In this document: piece by piece, positions 43,088 to 51,519 of the stretch
How positions within the stretch are numbered: the stretch's first letter is position 1
How the letters are laid out: the number at the start of each line of letters is the position of its first letter
NCBI GenBank assembly: GCA_023228065.1
Contig: JALOBX010000003.1
Location: 1-64,000, forward strand
DNA length: 64,000 bases
Origin: Candidatus Pacearchaeota archaeon
Lineage (GTDB): Archaea; Nanoarchaeota; Nanoarchaeia; Pacearchaeales; GW2011-AR1
Direction: 5' to 3'
Position numbers and translations under genes: made by a program
The notes under the pieces: model-generated
Databases searched by the model: none
Told to the model about the DNA's origin: nothing
Seen by the model: only the letters and a program-made list of their open reading frames with translations

Positions 43088-43442
43088 TTTCAACCTCATA
43101 CTTAAATTTTGTAAAAAACTCTTCTTTAGTCGTATTAACTTTCTTCTCTAACAATACTTCTAGCTCAACGTTATCAATATATTTTAAAAATGTTATTTTT
43201 GAAAACCACATGTCTGCTGGATCTTGGCAATAATCTATTTCAGTAATAATATAAAGAGCTTTCTTTCCAGATTGCATATCTAAAATTAATCCATCTTTTT
43301 CATTGGGTCTAGGATATGTATAAGCAGATACTGTATAAGTTCCATCTTTATTATCAGAAAAGATTCTAATTGAATTACCATAAGAAGAGTTGTTTACAAA
43401 AATATTAAAATTTTTTCTAAGTTTTTTCTTAAAAATTTTCAT
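43080..43442 (-). CDS. Hypothetical protein
   Basis: 120 residues, basic start (MKIFKKKLRKNFNIFV), beta-rich body (GTYTVSAYTYPRPNEKDGLI). No family recognised. Overlaps the zinc-finger gene by eight bases. Confidence 0.5.
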   Translation of the reverse strand: MKIFKKKLRKNFNIFVNNSSYGNSIRIFSDNKDGTYTVSAYTYPRPNEKDGLILDMQSGKKALYIITEIDYCQDPADMWFSKITFLKYIDNVELEVLLEKKVNTTKEEFFTKFKYEVENG

Positions 43443-43444
43443 AA

Positions 43445-43693
43445 TTAAACATCATCATAAACTTTCAGACCTACAAAAGGATTTCTTTTATCTAAAAGCA
43501 ATTCGTATACGTAACTATCTCTATCTTTTCTCCATATTTTAACTGCTTCTATTTTCGCTTCCCTTTTAGTGAAAGCTTCTATTTCTAGTACATCACATCC
43601 ATATTCATATCTTGGCCAATAATCAATATACTCAGCAACATATTGATGCTCAGGTGAAACTACGTAGTACTTTTTAAGAGCCCTTTCTTTCAT
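43445..43693 (-). CDS. Hypothetical protein
   Basis: 82 residues from the ATG at 43693, which overlaps the radical SAM stop region and has AAGGA in front; a longer start at 43741 is possible. Contains YIDYWPRYEYGCDVLEIEAF and KREAKIEAVKIWRKDRDS, typical of small phage proteins of unknown role. Confidence 0.5.
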   Translation of the reverse strand: MKERALKKYYVVSPEHQYVAEYIDYWPRYEYGCDVLEIEAFTKREAKIEAVKIWRKDRDSYVYELLLDKRNPFVGLKVYDDV

Positions 43694-43694
43694 A

Positions 43695-45104
43695 CTAAAA
43701 TCCTTGATAATCTTCAATCCATTTTTCAGAAACCCAATCAATTAGCTTATCTTGTTCATATGAAGAAGGACCTAATTTTCTTTCTACTGCATCTATATAG
43801 CAACTAAATTTTCCATCTTTAATTTCATAACACCATTCTGGAATATTATATTCGTCTAATTTGTCTTTATTTTCTGCCGCCAAGGCAGTGTCAATAGCAA
43901 TTGTTGGGAGTTTATTTTCATCATTAAAATCACTTATAATTTTCAACCAATCAAATTTAAATGGTTTAAAGTTACAACCCCTTCCTACTCCTTTAGCACC
44001 CAAAAGTGTTAATTTAATCCCTTCACTTTTACAAGCATTTAATAAAAATTTAAAGTTATATTCATCTACAATTCCAACGATATGCTGCAAAGAAATTTTA
44101 AGTGAGTTTTTAAAATATTTATCTTTTGCAACTGATTTTAGTATTTCTGCCACATCTATAACATCAGTAACTTTAATAGCGGAAAACGCTACTCCGCCCA
44201 GCATACTCCAAATTTTATGATTTGATGGATGTTCTTTAAGCCATTTTATATTTTTAGTTGAAAAATTTGGAATCATGTGATTATAATAGATATCTTCTAC
44301 GATTTCATCAAAATCAGGGTGAAATGTTGGTTCACCACCACCTATAGCAATCTCAAATATTTTTGCTTTTGAAAGCTTATATAAAATATCATATATGTCT
44401 TTTTTCTTGGCATGTTTTCCGTTTTGAGAAGAGCTTTGATAACAAAAATCACATTCATAAGGGCAATAATCAGTAATTTTTAAATCAACAAGCTCAGGTG
44501 TAGAAGCTTTTATATAATTTTCTTCAAGATTATCAAAAGAAAATCTTATTTTTGCTCCAGTTTTTCTATTAAAAAGAACCCAAAATTTACCATCCTTTTT
44601 AGCAACTAATCTATGATCATACCAATCATTAAAAAGAGGATTTATATTTTTATAACCATTTTCTATTAATTGATGCATTCCATCATTATCATTTCCTCCA
44701 AGAATAGCTACATTTTCCATTGAAATAAAATTTTTTAGATCTTTTATAAACTCTATATTAACTCCTTTTTCTTCCCAATCATATGGAATAGACCAAACAG
44801 ATTGGTGATCAACTCCTTCCCAATAACTATCTTCATCAGAGTCTGAAATAATAGTATTCCCAATTAATTGCTTGATAATAGTTTTTGCTGTTTCTTTACC
44901 GAATCTACGTTCTAATTCTGAATATAGGTTTTGGGCTAAATATTTCATTTTTGATTCTAAATCAATTAATGTAAATGATTCCCAGCCAAATGAACCATAC
45001 ATAGGATCATTTTTGATCTTATTTTTATTTTTGTTAAAGAAGATTATGGAATGAGAAGAGCTACTATTTGTAGCAAAACCTAATCTGATACTTTGTATTT
45101 TCAT
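43695..45104 (-). CDS. Radical SAM protein with N-terminal NSSSSH motif
   Basis: 469 residues. C214-x3-C218-x2-C221 (ITDYCPYECDFCYQSS) binds the 4Fe-4S cluster and FEIAIGGGEPTFHPDF is the following GGE motif of radical SAM enzymes. The N-terminus has LGFATNSSSSHSIIF, a motif seen at the start of many uncharacterised phage and bacterial proteins. A 200-residue N-terminal part precedes the core. Substrate unknown; maturation of a peptide, tRNA or nucleotide is possible. Confidence 0.8.
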   Translation of the reverse strand: MKIQSIRLGFATNSSSSHSIIFFNKNKNKIKNDPMYGSFGWESFTLIDLESKMKYLAQNLYSELERRFGKETAKTIIKQLIGNTIISDSDEDSYWEGVDHQSVWSIPYDWEEKGVNIEFIKDLKNFISMENVAILGGNDNDGMHQLIENGYKNINPLFNDWYDHRLVAKKDGKFWVLFNRKTGAKIRFSFDNLEENYIKASTPELVDLKITDYCPYECDFCYQSSSQNGKHAKKKDIYDILYKLSKAKIFEIAIGGGEPTFHPDFDEIVEDIYYNHMIPNFSTKNIKWLKEHPSNHKIWSMLGGVAFSAIKVTDVIDVAEILKSVAKDKYFKNSLKISLQHIVGIVDEYNFKFLLNACKSEGIKLTLLGAKGVGRGCNFKPFKFDWLKIISDFNDENKLPTIAIDTALAAENKDKLDEYNIPEWCYEIKDGKFSCYIDAVERKLGPSSYEQDKLIDWVSEKWIEDYQGF

Positions 45105-45123
45105 TACAAAATCCTATTAAATA

Positions 45124-45633
45124 TTAAATATACCATTTTTTATCATACATTTTTTGTTCCCTTTCGCGTGCTTGTTCTTTAAGATATCTCTGATATTTTC
45201 TGTCTAAAATTGGGTTAATTGATTTATTAAATTCTATTTCATAAGCATAATGGTCTTTGACAACTTTTGGATTTAAAATTATTTTATCACAATGTTTTCT
45301 ATAAAAATCTTCGGTTGACATAAAGATTAACTTAGAATTATTAGGGAATTGAATTTTACTATCTTTAAATGAATAATTTGTTTCTTTTATTTTAAAAAAC
45401 CATAATAATTTTCTTACTTTTCCTACTTCAAACATTTGTAAAGCCACTTCATAAAAATGTTTTGCAGCTTCGTGATTGTGAGTTAAGTAGAAACATTGTT
45501 TATTTTTATTTTTCAAACAATATTCAATACACTCTAAAATAGCTTTAGTACTTTTTCCTAGTGTGCGCTCATTATAGATAAAAACTTTTTTAGTAGTAAA
45601 GAAGCTTTTAATTTTCTTGAATAATCTTACCAT
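45124..45633 (-). CDS. P-loop-like protein
   Basis: 169 residues. YNERTLGKSTKAILECIEYC (20-39) looks like a Walker A with GKST, followed by CFYLTHNHEA and KLIFMSTEDFYRKHCDKII (possible Walker B region). First gene of the operon ending at 37391. The first Gly of the P-loop is not in the usual position, so ATPase activity is uncertain. Possibly a small terminase/helicase-like ATPase. Confidence 0.5.
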   Translation of the reverse strand: MVRLFKKIKSFFTTKKVFIYNERTLGKSTKAILECIEYCLKNKNKQCFYLTHNHEAAKHFYEVALQMFEVGKVRKLLWFFKIKETNYSFKDSKIQFPNNSKLIFMSTEDFYRKHCDKIILNPKVVKDHYAYEIEFNKSINPILDRKYQRYLKEQAREREQKMYDKKWYI

Positions 45634-45731
45634 TTTTCATTCTCTAAATAAATTTGTTATACAAAGTCAAAAATTATCTTATCTTCTTATAATATTATAT
45701 TTTATAAAAATGATCTTACAAATAAAAAAAT

Positions 45732-45764
45732 AAAGGCTATAGAAATTATTTTTCTATAGCCTTT
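45732..45764. terminator. Bidirectional rho-independent terminator
   Basis: Perfect 14-bp stem AAAGGCTATAGAAA / TTTCTATAGCCTTT with a 5-base loop. On the minus strand it is followed by ATTTTTTTATTT, on the plus strand by TAATTTTT. It ends the portal-capsid-decoration operon and separates it from the 37.4-45.6 kb operon. Confidence 0.85.
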
Positions 45765-45800
45765 TAATTTTTACATCATCCTAATCTTTATAATTAGGAT

Positions 45801-46175
45801 TTATGAGCCAACTGTGCCAGCGGCAATCCAGCTAATAGTTATAGCTGTTGAGCCCGCCACTAGCGTAGGATCTGAACCTGAATAGTTTTGCCATGCATAA
45901 ATTCTAACAACTCCTCCAGAATGGCTGCCATAACTAAACGTATATGGCTCATCTCCGGGAGCATCGGTTCTTATAAGAGATGCATGAATATGGACCAGCG
46001 ATGTAATATCAGTTGTAACATCAAGTGATCCAGTAACTCCAACTGTTCCGGTTCCCCAAGCAAAAACTCCATTAAAAGTAGTAGCCTGGGTAAAGTTATT
46101 TAACCCTATTTCGTTAGCAATGGGACACATTCCACTGATTCTATCAAAATCTTCAGCAGTAACTTTTGTTGGCAT
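45801..46175 (-). CDS. Small capsid decoration/head protein, copy 1
   Basis: 124 residues: ITGxCPIANEIGLNNFTQAT, FAWGTGTVGVTGSLDVTTDI, ends AITISWIAAGTVGS. About 60% identical by eye to the protein at 46185, so a tandem duplication. Follows the major capsid gene, where decoration or head-fibre proteins usually lie. Confidence 0.65.
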   Translation of the reverse strand: MPTKVTAEDFDRISGMCPIANEIGLNNFTQATTFNGVFAWGTGTVGVTGSLDVTTDITSLVHIHASLIRTDAPGDEPYTFSYGSHSGGVVRIYAWQNYSGSDPTLVAGSTAITISWIAAGTVGS

Positions 46176-46184
46176 ATTTATCTC

Positions 46185-46562
46185 CTATGAGCCAACCGTT
46201 CCTATGGCTAACCACGATATATCAATTGAAGCTGTACCGGCAATAAGTGTAGGATCTGAACCTGACGTATTACACCATGCATAGATTCTAACAACGCCAG
46301 CAGTATGGGTTCCATAACTAAAGGTATATGGACCATCACCAGGACTAGTTGATTTAATCAGAGAAGCCTCTATGTGAATGAGAGAAGTGATTCCAGTTGT
46401 AACATCAAGTGATCCAGTTGTCCCAAGTACTCCCGCTCCCCAAGCTACTAATCCATTAAAAGTCGTGGCCTGAGTAAAGTTTCCTAATCCTACTTCGTTA
46501 GCAATAGGGCACATCGCATTGGCTTTACCTCGCGTTTCAGCGGTTATTTTAGTTGCAGCCAT
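46185..46562 (-). CDS. Small capsid decoration/head protein, copy 2
   Basis: 125 residues, tandem paralogue of 45801: KANAMCPIANEVGLGNFTQA, LVAWGAGVLGTTGSLDVTTG, SIDISWLAIGTVGS. Preceded by AGGAGG. High expression expected from its place next to the major capsid gene. Decoration or head-fibre role inferred. Confidence 0.65.
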   Translation of the reverse strand: MAATKITAETRGKANAMCPIANEVGLGNFTQATTFNGLVAWGAGVLGTTGSLDVTTGITSLIHIEASLIKSTSPGDGPYTFSYGTHTAGVVRIYAWCNTSGSDPTLIAGTASIDISWLAIGTVGS

Positions 46563-46589
46563 TTTTAATCCTCCTTAGCCCTATTGTTA

Positions 46590-47723
46590 TTACCCATAAA
46601 TCCTTGCCATTGTAGAAGCTCCGCGAACCTCAGCGGTATACTCACCAATAATAGAACCAGCTTTGTAGTCACCAGTTTTGGCTTTTTCTTGGAAGTGGAA
46701 GCTTCTGTTGCGGAGAGGCACAGGTTTAACCCTATTAGAGGCAATCAAGAACAAGTTAGAAGCAGGCATCCACCTATTGAGTACAATACGAATAGGATTG
46801 CTCATGAAAGTAGAGGCATATTCCCAAACTTGCTTCTCATATTTGGTTTCGCTATTCACAACTCTGATATGAGTTTCTTGCCAACCATCGATAATCCTTT
46901 TATATGCGGCATCGCAAACAAGAACATCAATATCATCAGCACCAGCAGACCAACAAGCATTAATAGCAGAATCAAGAAGAGATGTGGTAAGAGTAGCTCC
47001 GGATCCAACAGTGTAAATGTTTGTGGAAATAAGAGAAATCAGACCATTCATAACACGAGGAACAGTAGAACTTCCGATAGTGCCAACAGCAGTAGAGTAC
47101 TTACCAAGAATCATAGCAGACTCAAGATCAATCATCGCCTCTTTGGTCTTTTTGAGTTTTTCGTACTCGAAAGCATCGGCATACCCAATAGCATTAACAG
47201 CTCTCATAGTTTCAGAAACACTAAAGTCGCGTTTAAATATCTGCACATAGTTTCCAGTTCTGCTTGGATTTCTCTGAGTAGCTTGTTCAATGTCGGAACC
47301 TTCAAGAGCAGCCATACCAACAACATAGAGCGTATTACCCGCACCGAGCGAGCTAGCAGTAGTACCTTGAGACGCTCTCTTAACAGTCAAGGTATTAGTA
47401 GAAGTAGACACAATAATCATGTACTCATTAGTCACTGAAGACATGAGCACATCTCCCCACTGCAGGAACCCAGCCTCACTCCCTCTAATTGAGAAAGAAT
47501 AGGTTGTAGAAGCATCAGACGTAATGGCGGTAGAGTTAATAACACTATGAGGCATATATTTGTCCTCAAGCCATTCATGATAAGTCTGTGTTGCAGCAGC
47601 AGCGGGAATTCCTAAGAGATCGAGCAATGGCACAACAGAAGGCGAGAGCATAGTAATAGTATCGCTAACGTCCTCATAGACACCATCATATCGATCATAC
47701 TGAGCAAGACCTGTAAAAGACAT
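46590..47723 (-). CDS. Major capsid protein (SU10/DUF5309 type)
   Basis: 377 residues: LAQYDRYDGVYEDVSDTITM at the start, VVPLLDLLGIPAAAATQTYH, the central RDFSVSETMRAVNAIGYADA and LESAMILGKYSTAVG, and C-terminal TRVKPVPLRNRSFHFQ-like strand (SNRVKPVPLRNRSF). This is the arrangement of SU10-type HK97-fold capsid proteins. Codon use is less AT-rich than neighbours, and AAGGAGG precedes the start, as expected for a very highly made protein. Confidence 0.88.
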   Translation of the reverse strand: MSFTGLAQYDRYDGVYEDVSDTITMLSPSVVPLLDLLGIPAAAATQTYHEWLEDKYMPHSVINSTAITSDASTTYSFSIRGSEAGFLQWGDVLMSSVTNEYMIIVSTSTNTLTVKRASQGTTASSLGAGNTLYVVGMAALEGSDIEQATQRNPSRTGNYVQIFKRDFSVSETMRAVNAIGYADAFEYEKLKKTKEAMIDLESAMILGKYSTAVGTIGSSTVPRVMNGLISLISTNIYTVGSGATLTTSLLDSAINACWSAGADDIDVLVCDAAYKRIIDGWQETHIRVVNSETKYEKQVWEYASTFMSNPIRIVLNRWMPASNLFLIASNRVKPVPLRNRSFHFQEKAKTGDYKAGSIIGEYTAEVRGASTMARIYG

Positions 47724-47742
47724 ATTTAAAAGAACCTCCTTT

Positions 47743-48642
47743 TTACTTTATGGCTCCAGAAGCTTTAGCGGCTTTTTCTGCATCTTGTAAAAGTTTTCTT
47801 GCTTTCATATACTCAAGTTGTGACATATCATTATTAGGATTGATGCCAGCTTCCTCTTTAGCTTTTTCAAAGTTCTTTCTAAGCGTATTAAGACGGTCAA
47901 CTTCTTTAGAAACCGCACCTTTCCCACCTGATCCAGCACCTGGAGTATACGAAACGAAAAACTCTTCTTTTAGCGTATTTATAATACCGTCTCTAAGATC
48001 GATATCTGCACCGCTGTCAAACTTTCTAAAGAGCCATTTACGATCAATTTCATCATATACAACATGTTTACGTAACAATTCAGCCGATTCCTCCATGAGG
48101 TGCGGCTTTACATTAGCAGAGACAAGAGCTTGGTTAAGAATATCAGACTTTTTAGTTTCAAAAACTTCTTGTTTAGCCTCTTCGGTTTGCTTTTCAAGAT
48201 CAATTACTCTCTTTTCATAATCCGTGAGGCGTTTTTCATAACGTAGTTTCATGGTGTTTCTTGCAGCTTCGACAGCATCTTTAATGTCTTTCTTTTTCTT
48301 CGGGATTGTTTTAGACTTATCTTCATCTTCCAAATCTTCATCCTCCTCTCCAATATCTTCATCCTCGAAGAATTCCTCTTCAGCAGTGTCATCAACTATG
48401 ATACCATAAAGATCATCATTCTTTTCTTTAACACTAGCAAGCGTTTTAGCCATTTCATCAAGTTTGTCGCGCAAAAGTTTATTTTCTTCTTTTGTTTCGC
48501 GCTTGTCTTTGGCAATCATGCGATTAACGTCTTCATCAGTGTACTTCGGAACTTTTGTGGGATCTTCTTGAGAAGCTTGACAATGCTCACAAACAGTACT
48601 GTCATCTGCAATTTCCTTTCCACACTTGATACAATTCTTCAT
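47743..48642 (-). CDS. Scaffold protein with N-terminal zinc ribbon
   Basis: 299 residues. C4-x2-C7...C18-x2-C21 zinc ribbon, then TDEDVNRMIAKDKRETKEEN, an acidic stretch (EEEFFEDEDIGEEDEDLEDE) and long coiled coil, ending in the usual C-terminal helices (QLEYMKARKLLQDAEKAAKA). Position between portal and major capsid identifies it as the scaffold. A zinc ribbon on a scaffold is uncommon and might bind an internal protein or portal. Confidence 0.75.
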   Translation of the reverse strand: MKNCIKCGKEIADDSTVCEHCQASQEDPTKVPKYTDEDVNRMIAKDKRETKEENKLLRDKLDEMAKTLASVKEKNDDLYGIIVDDTAEEEFFEDEDIGEEDEDLEDEDKSKTIPKKKKDIKDAVEAARNTMKLRYEKRLTDYEKRVIDLEKQTEEAKQEVFETKKSDILNQALVSANVKPHLMEESAELLRKHVVYDEIDRKWLFRKFDSGADIDLRDGIINTLKEEFFVSYTPGAGSGGKGAVSKEVDRLNTLRKNFEKAKEEAGINPNNDMSQLEYMKARKLLQDAEKAAKASGAIK

Positions 48643-48682
48643 AAACTCTAACTCCTTTCCCAGTTATTAAGGATCTGGCAAC

Positions 48683-48745
48683 CTATAAAACCCCCGATAA
48701 ACCTTCGGGCAGGTCAAATTTGTCCCTGGGGTCTTCTCCCAGCAG
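48683..48745 (-). ncRNA. GC-rich structured 5' leader of the scaffold-capsid mRNA
   Basis: Between the promoter at 48791 and the scaffold start lies an unusually GC-rich patch. On the minus strand it forms CTGGG-7-CCCAG (48726-48742) and CCCGA-7-TCGGG (48693-48709), the latter followed by GGTTTTAT. It could be an attenuator, weak terminator or mRNA-stabilising leader. Confidence 0.45.
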
Positions 48746-48790
48746 GCTATTAAGAACTAAAATAGTAAAAGTTTTATTATTTTTATTATA

Positions 48791-48819
48791 ATATAAAGAG
48801 ATTAAATAAAAATATAAGT
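48791..48819 (-). promoter_or_regulatory. Late-type phage promoter (one mismatch)
   Basis: Minus strand ACTTATAT-N14-TTTATAT, identical spacing to the other four copies. It lies about 150 bases upstream of the scaffold gene and would provide extra transcription of scaffold, capsid and decoration genes. Confidence 0.65.
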
Positions 48820-48832
48820 ATAGAAAAATTCA

Positions 48833-49096
48833 TTACCAAATCTTTTTTGGACGACCTTTCTTATTAGTTTCTTCGCGCTCATCTGCAACTTCATAAGAAG
48901 TTTTTTCATCAAAAGAAACAGTATAAGATTTCTTTTCCTCAAAGACATACGGCCTATCAGACTGCATCCATGGAGTATCATGAATAAGATCTCCATCTGC
49001 AATTGGCTTAGGTATTCCATCTGGATAAGCTTTGCAAAAAGTATCTTTTTTGTACCATTTGCACTTTTTACAATAATTTTCAATCCCTTCTTGCAT
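48833..49096 (-). CDS. Small Cys/His protein, C-A-Y-P-D-G-I-P family, extended
   Basis: 87 residues from the ATG at 49096 (GGAG seven bases upstream; a longer start at 49153 is possible). CKKCKWY, CKAYPDGIPKPI, LIHDTPWMQSDRPYVFE, then a charged tail ending RPKKIW. Fifth member of the small Cys family, here beside the portal gene. Confidence 0.62.
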   Translation of the reverse strand: MQEGIENYCKKCKWYKKDTFCKAYPDGIPKPIADGDLIHDTPWMQSDRPYVFEEKKSYTVSFDEKTSYEVADEREETNKKGRPKKIW

Positions 49097-49106
49097 AATA
49101 AAACTC

Positions 49107-50777
49107 CTATTCGTTATAATATTTTGATAAATCTTCTTCAGTTGGTTCTTCATTCCAACCTTGATCTTGCGGATTTATTTCATTTCCTTCTTCATCAAGA
49201 TTACTCATATCCCAAGGGCTTTGAATTGCTTGACCAGGTTTTGCTTGAGCTTCATCTATTTCTTCTTCAATAGTCTTCATAGCATCTGGATCAACATCTG
49301 GGAGCATCTTCTTAACAACACCTTTTTCAATATTTTTAATTGCAGTTTCAGAAGTTAACGCTTCTCTGGCAGAAAGTAATATATTTAATTCATCAGTTAA
49401 ATTATAAATATCGAAATCGTCAGGATAGCTAATAGATCCTTTCCACGGTGTATTTGCCCATAAACCTACAAATCTGCAAAGAGCATCCTCGCAATCTTGA
49501 AGAGCATCAGCCTTAGCTGAAATAGCATTATTAGTCTCATTAAATATACGTGCCAATGCTATGCCTGATGGACTTGTTTGTTCTTCAACGGCAACTCCAC
49601 CCTTAAGCTTTACTATCTTTAATATAGTGTCTTTTTCATCTTTTATATTTGCCCTGAGATTAGCTGCAGGTTCAGAAGTTGGAGCCATAAATTCAGGTGG
49701 TCCTGCTCCTTCAACTGGAGTATAAGCTAATACATTTCCTTCAGACAATGTAAATGTGTTTGGCATGTCCGGCCAAGCTGCTATTCTTAGAATATTAAGT
49801 GCTTTATTGTGAAGCTCTTCGTCCAATAGACTTGTCCAACGTAAAATAGCTTTACAAACACCAGCAATATCTTGGACTAGAGCAATACCTATGTCTTGAT
49901 ATTTAAAAGAACTTTTATTTTTTAATCTATAAACTGGAACAATACCAAGATTATGAGCTCCTCCACCAACTTTAATTACATCTTTTGATTTAGGATCAAT
50001 TTTGTGCTTTACCCATTCTTTCTTCGTCCATGTCACATAATAATAAGACTCATCAGTAATTTCTTCTGGTTCAAGTTTATATGGGTCTTCAAAATCTTCT
50101 ATATACTCTCTAAAACGTAACCATATAAATTCACCATTGGCATCCATTGACCAGTTAATACAATTTTCAGGAGTATATGCAATGGCATATGATTTCGCTT
50201 CCATACCATCAGCTATTTGTTCTGCAGAAGGTCTATCAACTAATATATCTACATACCCAAATATTTGACGAAGTTTGTCAGCATCAATCATGAACTTCTT
50301 TATTGGACGTTTCTTGCCATCGCTATTTTCCCAAAATTCATCAAAGACGTTTCTTTGACCAACATTAAGAACTTCTTTTACTTTTTTAACTGTTTTTTCT
50401 ACAACACCTTTTGCTTCTGTTTTTGATTGTCGAGTAATTGGTTTGCGGAAAATAAATTCAGTAAATAGATCAACAATAGGAGCGACAAGGTTTACATAAT
50501 AAGCTCTAGCTCTACGCTTTCTAATAGCATCATCAGATTCGCGAGTATGCTGAAGAATATAAGACATCACATCTATACCTTCATATAGATTTATATATTC
50601 ATCCCACATAGGTTTGAATTTGCTATACATCCAATGGCGCGCAGTAAGCTGCTCAACGGTTGGAACTATATTTAGAATAGAATCAGGAGGAGCATCTCCT
50701 GGCTCATACATAGTCTGCGGTTGCGGAGTAGCAACTTTATTAATAGGAAAGTTTTTAGGGTCGAATGTTTCTGTCAC
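49107..50777 (-). CDS. Portal protein
   Basis: 556 residues. Helical N-terminal wing (YSKFKPMWDEYINLYEGIDV), RARAYYVNLVAPIVDLFTEF, a stem-like region, and FNETNNAISAKADALQDCED near the C-terminus, all typical of portal proteins of the SU10/DUF4055-like group. It opens the operon portal-Cys protein-scaffold-capsid behind a late promoter. It forms the dodecameric DNA gate of the capsid. Confidence 0.82.
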   Translation of the reverse strand: MTETFDPKNFPINKVATPQPQTMYEPGDAPPDSILNIVPTVEQLTARHWMYSKFKPMWDEYINLYEGIDVMSYILQHTRESDDAIRKRRARAYYVNLVAPIVDLFTEFIFRKPITRQSKTEAKGVVEKTVKKVKEVLNVGQRNVFDEFWENSDGKKRPIKKFMIDADKLRQIFGYVDILVDRPSAEQIADGMEAKSYAIAYTPENCINWSMDANGEFIWLRFREYIEDFEDPYKLEPEEITDESYYYVTWTKKEWVKHKIDPKSKDVIKVGGGAHNLGIVPVYRLKNKSSFKYQDIGIALVQDIAGVCKAILRWTSLLDEELHNKALNILRIAAWPDMPNTFTLSEGNVLAYTPVEGAGPPEFMAPTSEPAANLRANIKDEKDTILKIVKLKGGVAVEEQTSPSGIALARIFNETNNAISAKADALQDCEDALCRFVGLWANTPWKGSISYPDDFDIYNLTDELNILLSAREALTSETAIKNIEKGVVKKMLPDVDPDAMKTIEEEIDEAQAKPGQAIQSPWDMSNLDEEGNEINPQDQGWNEEPTEEDLSKYYNE

Positions 50778-50815
50778 ATATTTACCTGTTAGAAAAAATT
50801 TTATAATTTATTATT

Positions 50816-50844
50816 ATATAAAGAGAAATTCTTTGATTATAAGT
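50816..50844 (-). promoter_or_regulatory. Late-type phage promoter (ACTTATAA-N14-TTTATAT)
   Basis: Minus strand ACTTATAA, 14 bases, TTTATAT, immediately behind the stop of the effector at 50845 and about 40 bases before the portal start. Drives portal, scaffold and capsid. Confidence 0.72.
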
Positions 50845-51492
50845 TTAATCAACAACTCTACATTCAATAATATCTTTTTTAATTTTATCGTAATCAACGA
50901 TTTTGAATTTTGTATTTCTTGGGAGTAAAACTTCTGCTTCATTTTTAAAAGAAGATATAGAAGATATATCACAACCTTTTTGACCTTTTTTTACATATAT
51001 TTTCATTAAAATTCCATTGCCATAAAAATAGTTTTTCATAAAAGATCTTCTAAATTTCTCAAAGTTATTGCTAGTAGACACAAAAGCTTTATCTGTAAAA
51101 GTAGGTGTGAGAGTTTTATAAAAATTTGATTTTTCACTTCCTGAAAAGCGTATTAATCTATACAGAGTGGCATCTGATTTAAGTTTTCTTGATGTTATTT
51201 TGTCTAGACCGAACTTAATTTTTTCATATATTGGGTCTAATATTTTTCCTTCTCTTAAAAGTTCATTTATGTTTAATCCAGGACCACCCATATATGAAGA
51301 TACAGCTTTTTTCTCTTCATCATTAAAAACTGTTTTTTCTTTAACTTTCTTCCTTAAACTTTCTCCAATTTTTGTTAACTTAACTATTTTCTTTCCTGAT
51401 TTTAAAGCAGAAACAGCCTTAGCTTTATCTGGATTTGGATCCTTAAAAGGTGGACTAGGTTCTTTACGTTCTCTTGGGCCTTTCCAGCTCAT
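50845..51492 (-). CDS. Leader-tagged ADP-ribosyltransferase effector upstream of portal
   Basis: 215 residues, own late promoter. Leader 1-52 (GPRERKEPSPPFKDPNPDK, KKIVKLTKIGESLRKKV). Catalytic: ATLYRL with R112, KAFVSTS with S139, ILMKIYVKKGQKGCD, and NEAEVLLPRNTKF with E185/E187 (ExE). Complete R-S-ExE set. It is the outermost late gene, next to the portal, and separated from the other effectors by 13 kb. Confidence 0.85.
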   Translation of the reverse strand: MSWKGPRERKEPSPPFKDPNPDKAKAVSALKSGKKIVKLTKIGESLRKKVKEKTVFNDEEKKAVSSYMGGPGLNINELLREGKILDPIYEKIKFGLDKITSRKLKSDATLYRLIRFSGSEKSNFYKTLTPTFTDKAFVSTSNNFEKFRRSFMKNYFYGNGILMKIYVKKGQKGCDISSISSFKNEAEVLLPRNTKFKIVDYDKIKKDIIECRVVD

Positions 51493-51519
51493 TTATTATT
51501 CCTTTACAAGTTTAATTAA

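Noticed and set aside
2977..51492. T4 prohead-protease type cleavage site (I/L-x-E) at LTKIGE in the leaders
   Set aside because: Six or so leaders have IGE at this place, but many others have GK, GQ or GT, and no prohead protease gene is visible in the window. A conserved cleavage site cannot be claimed.
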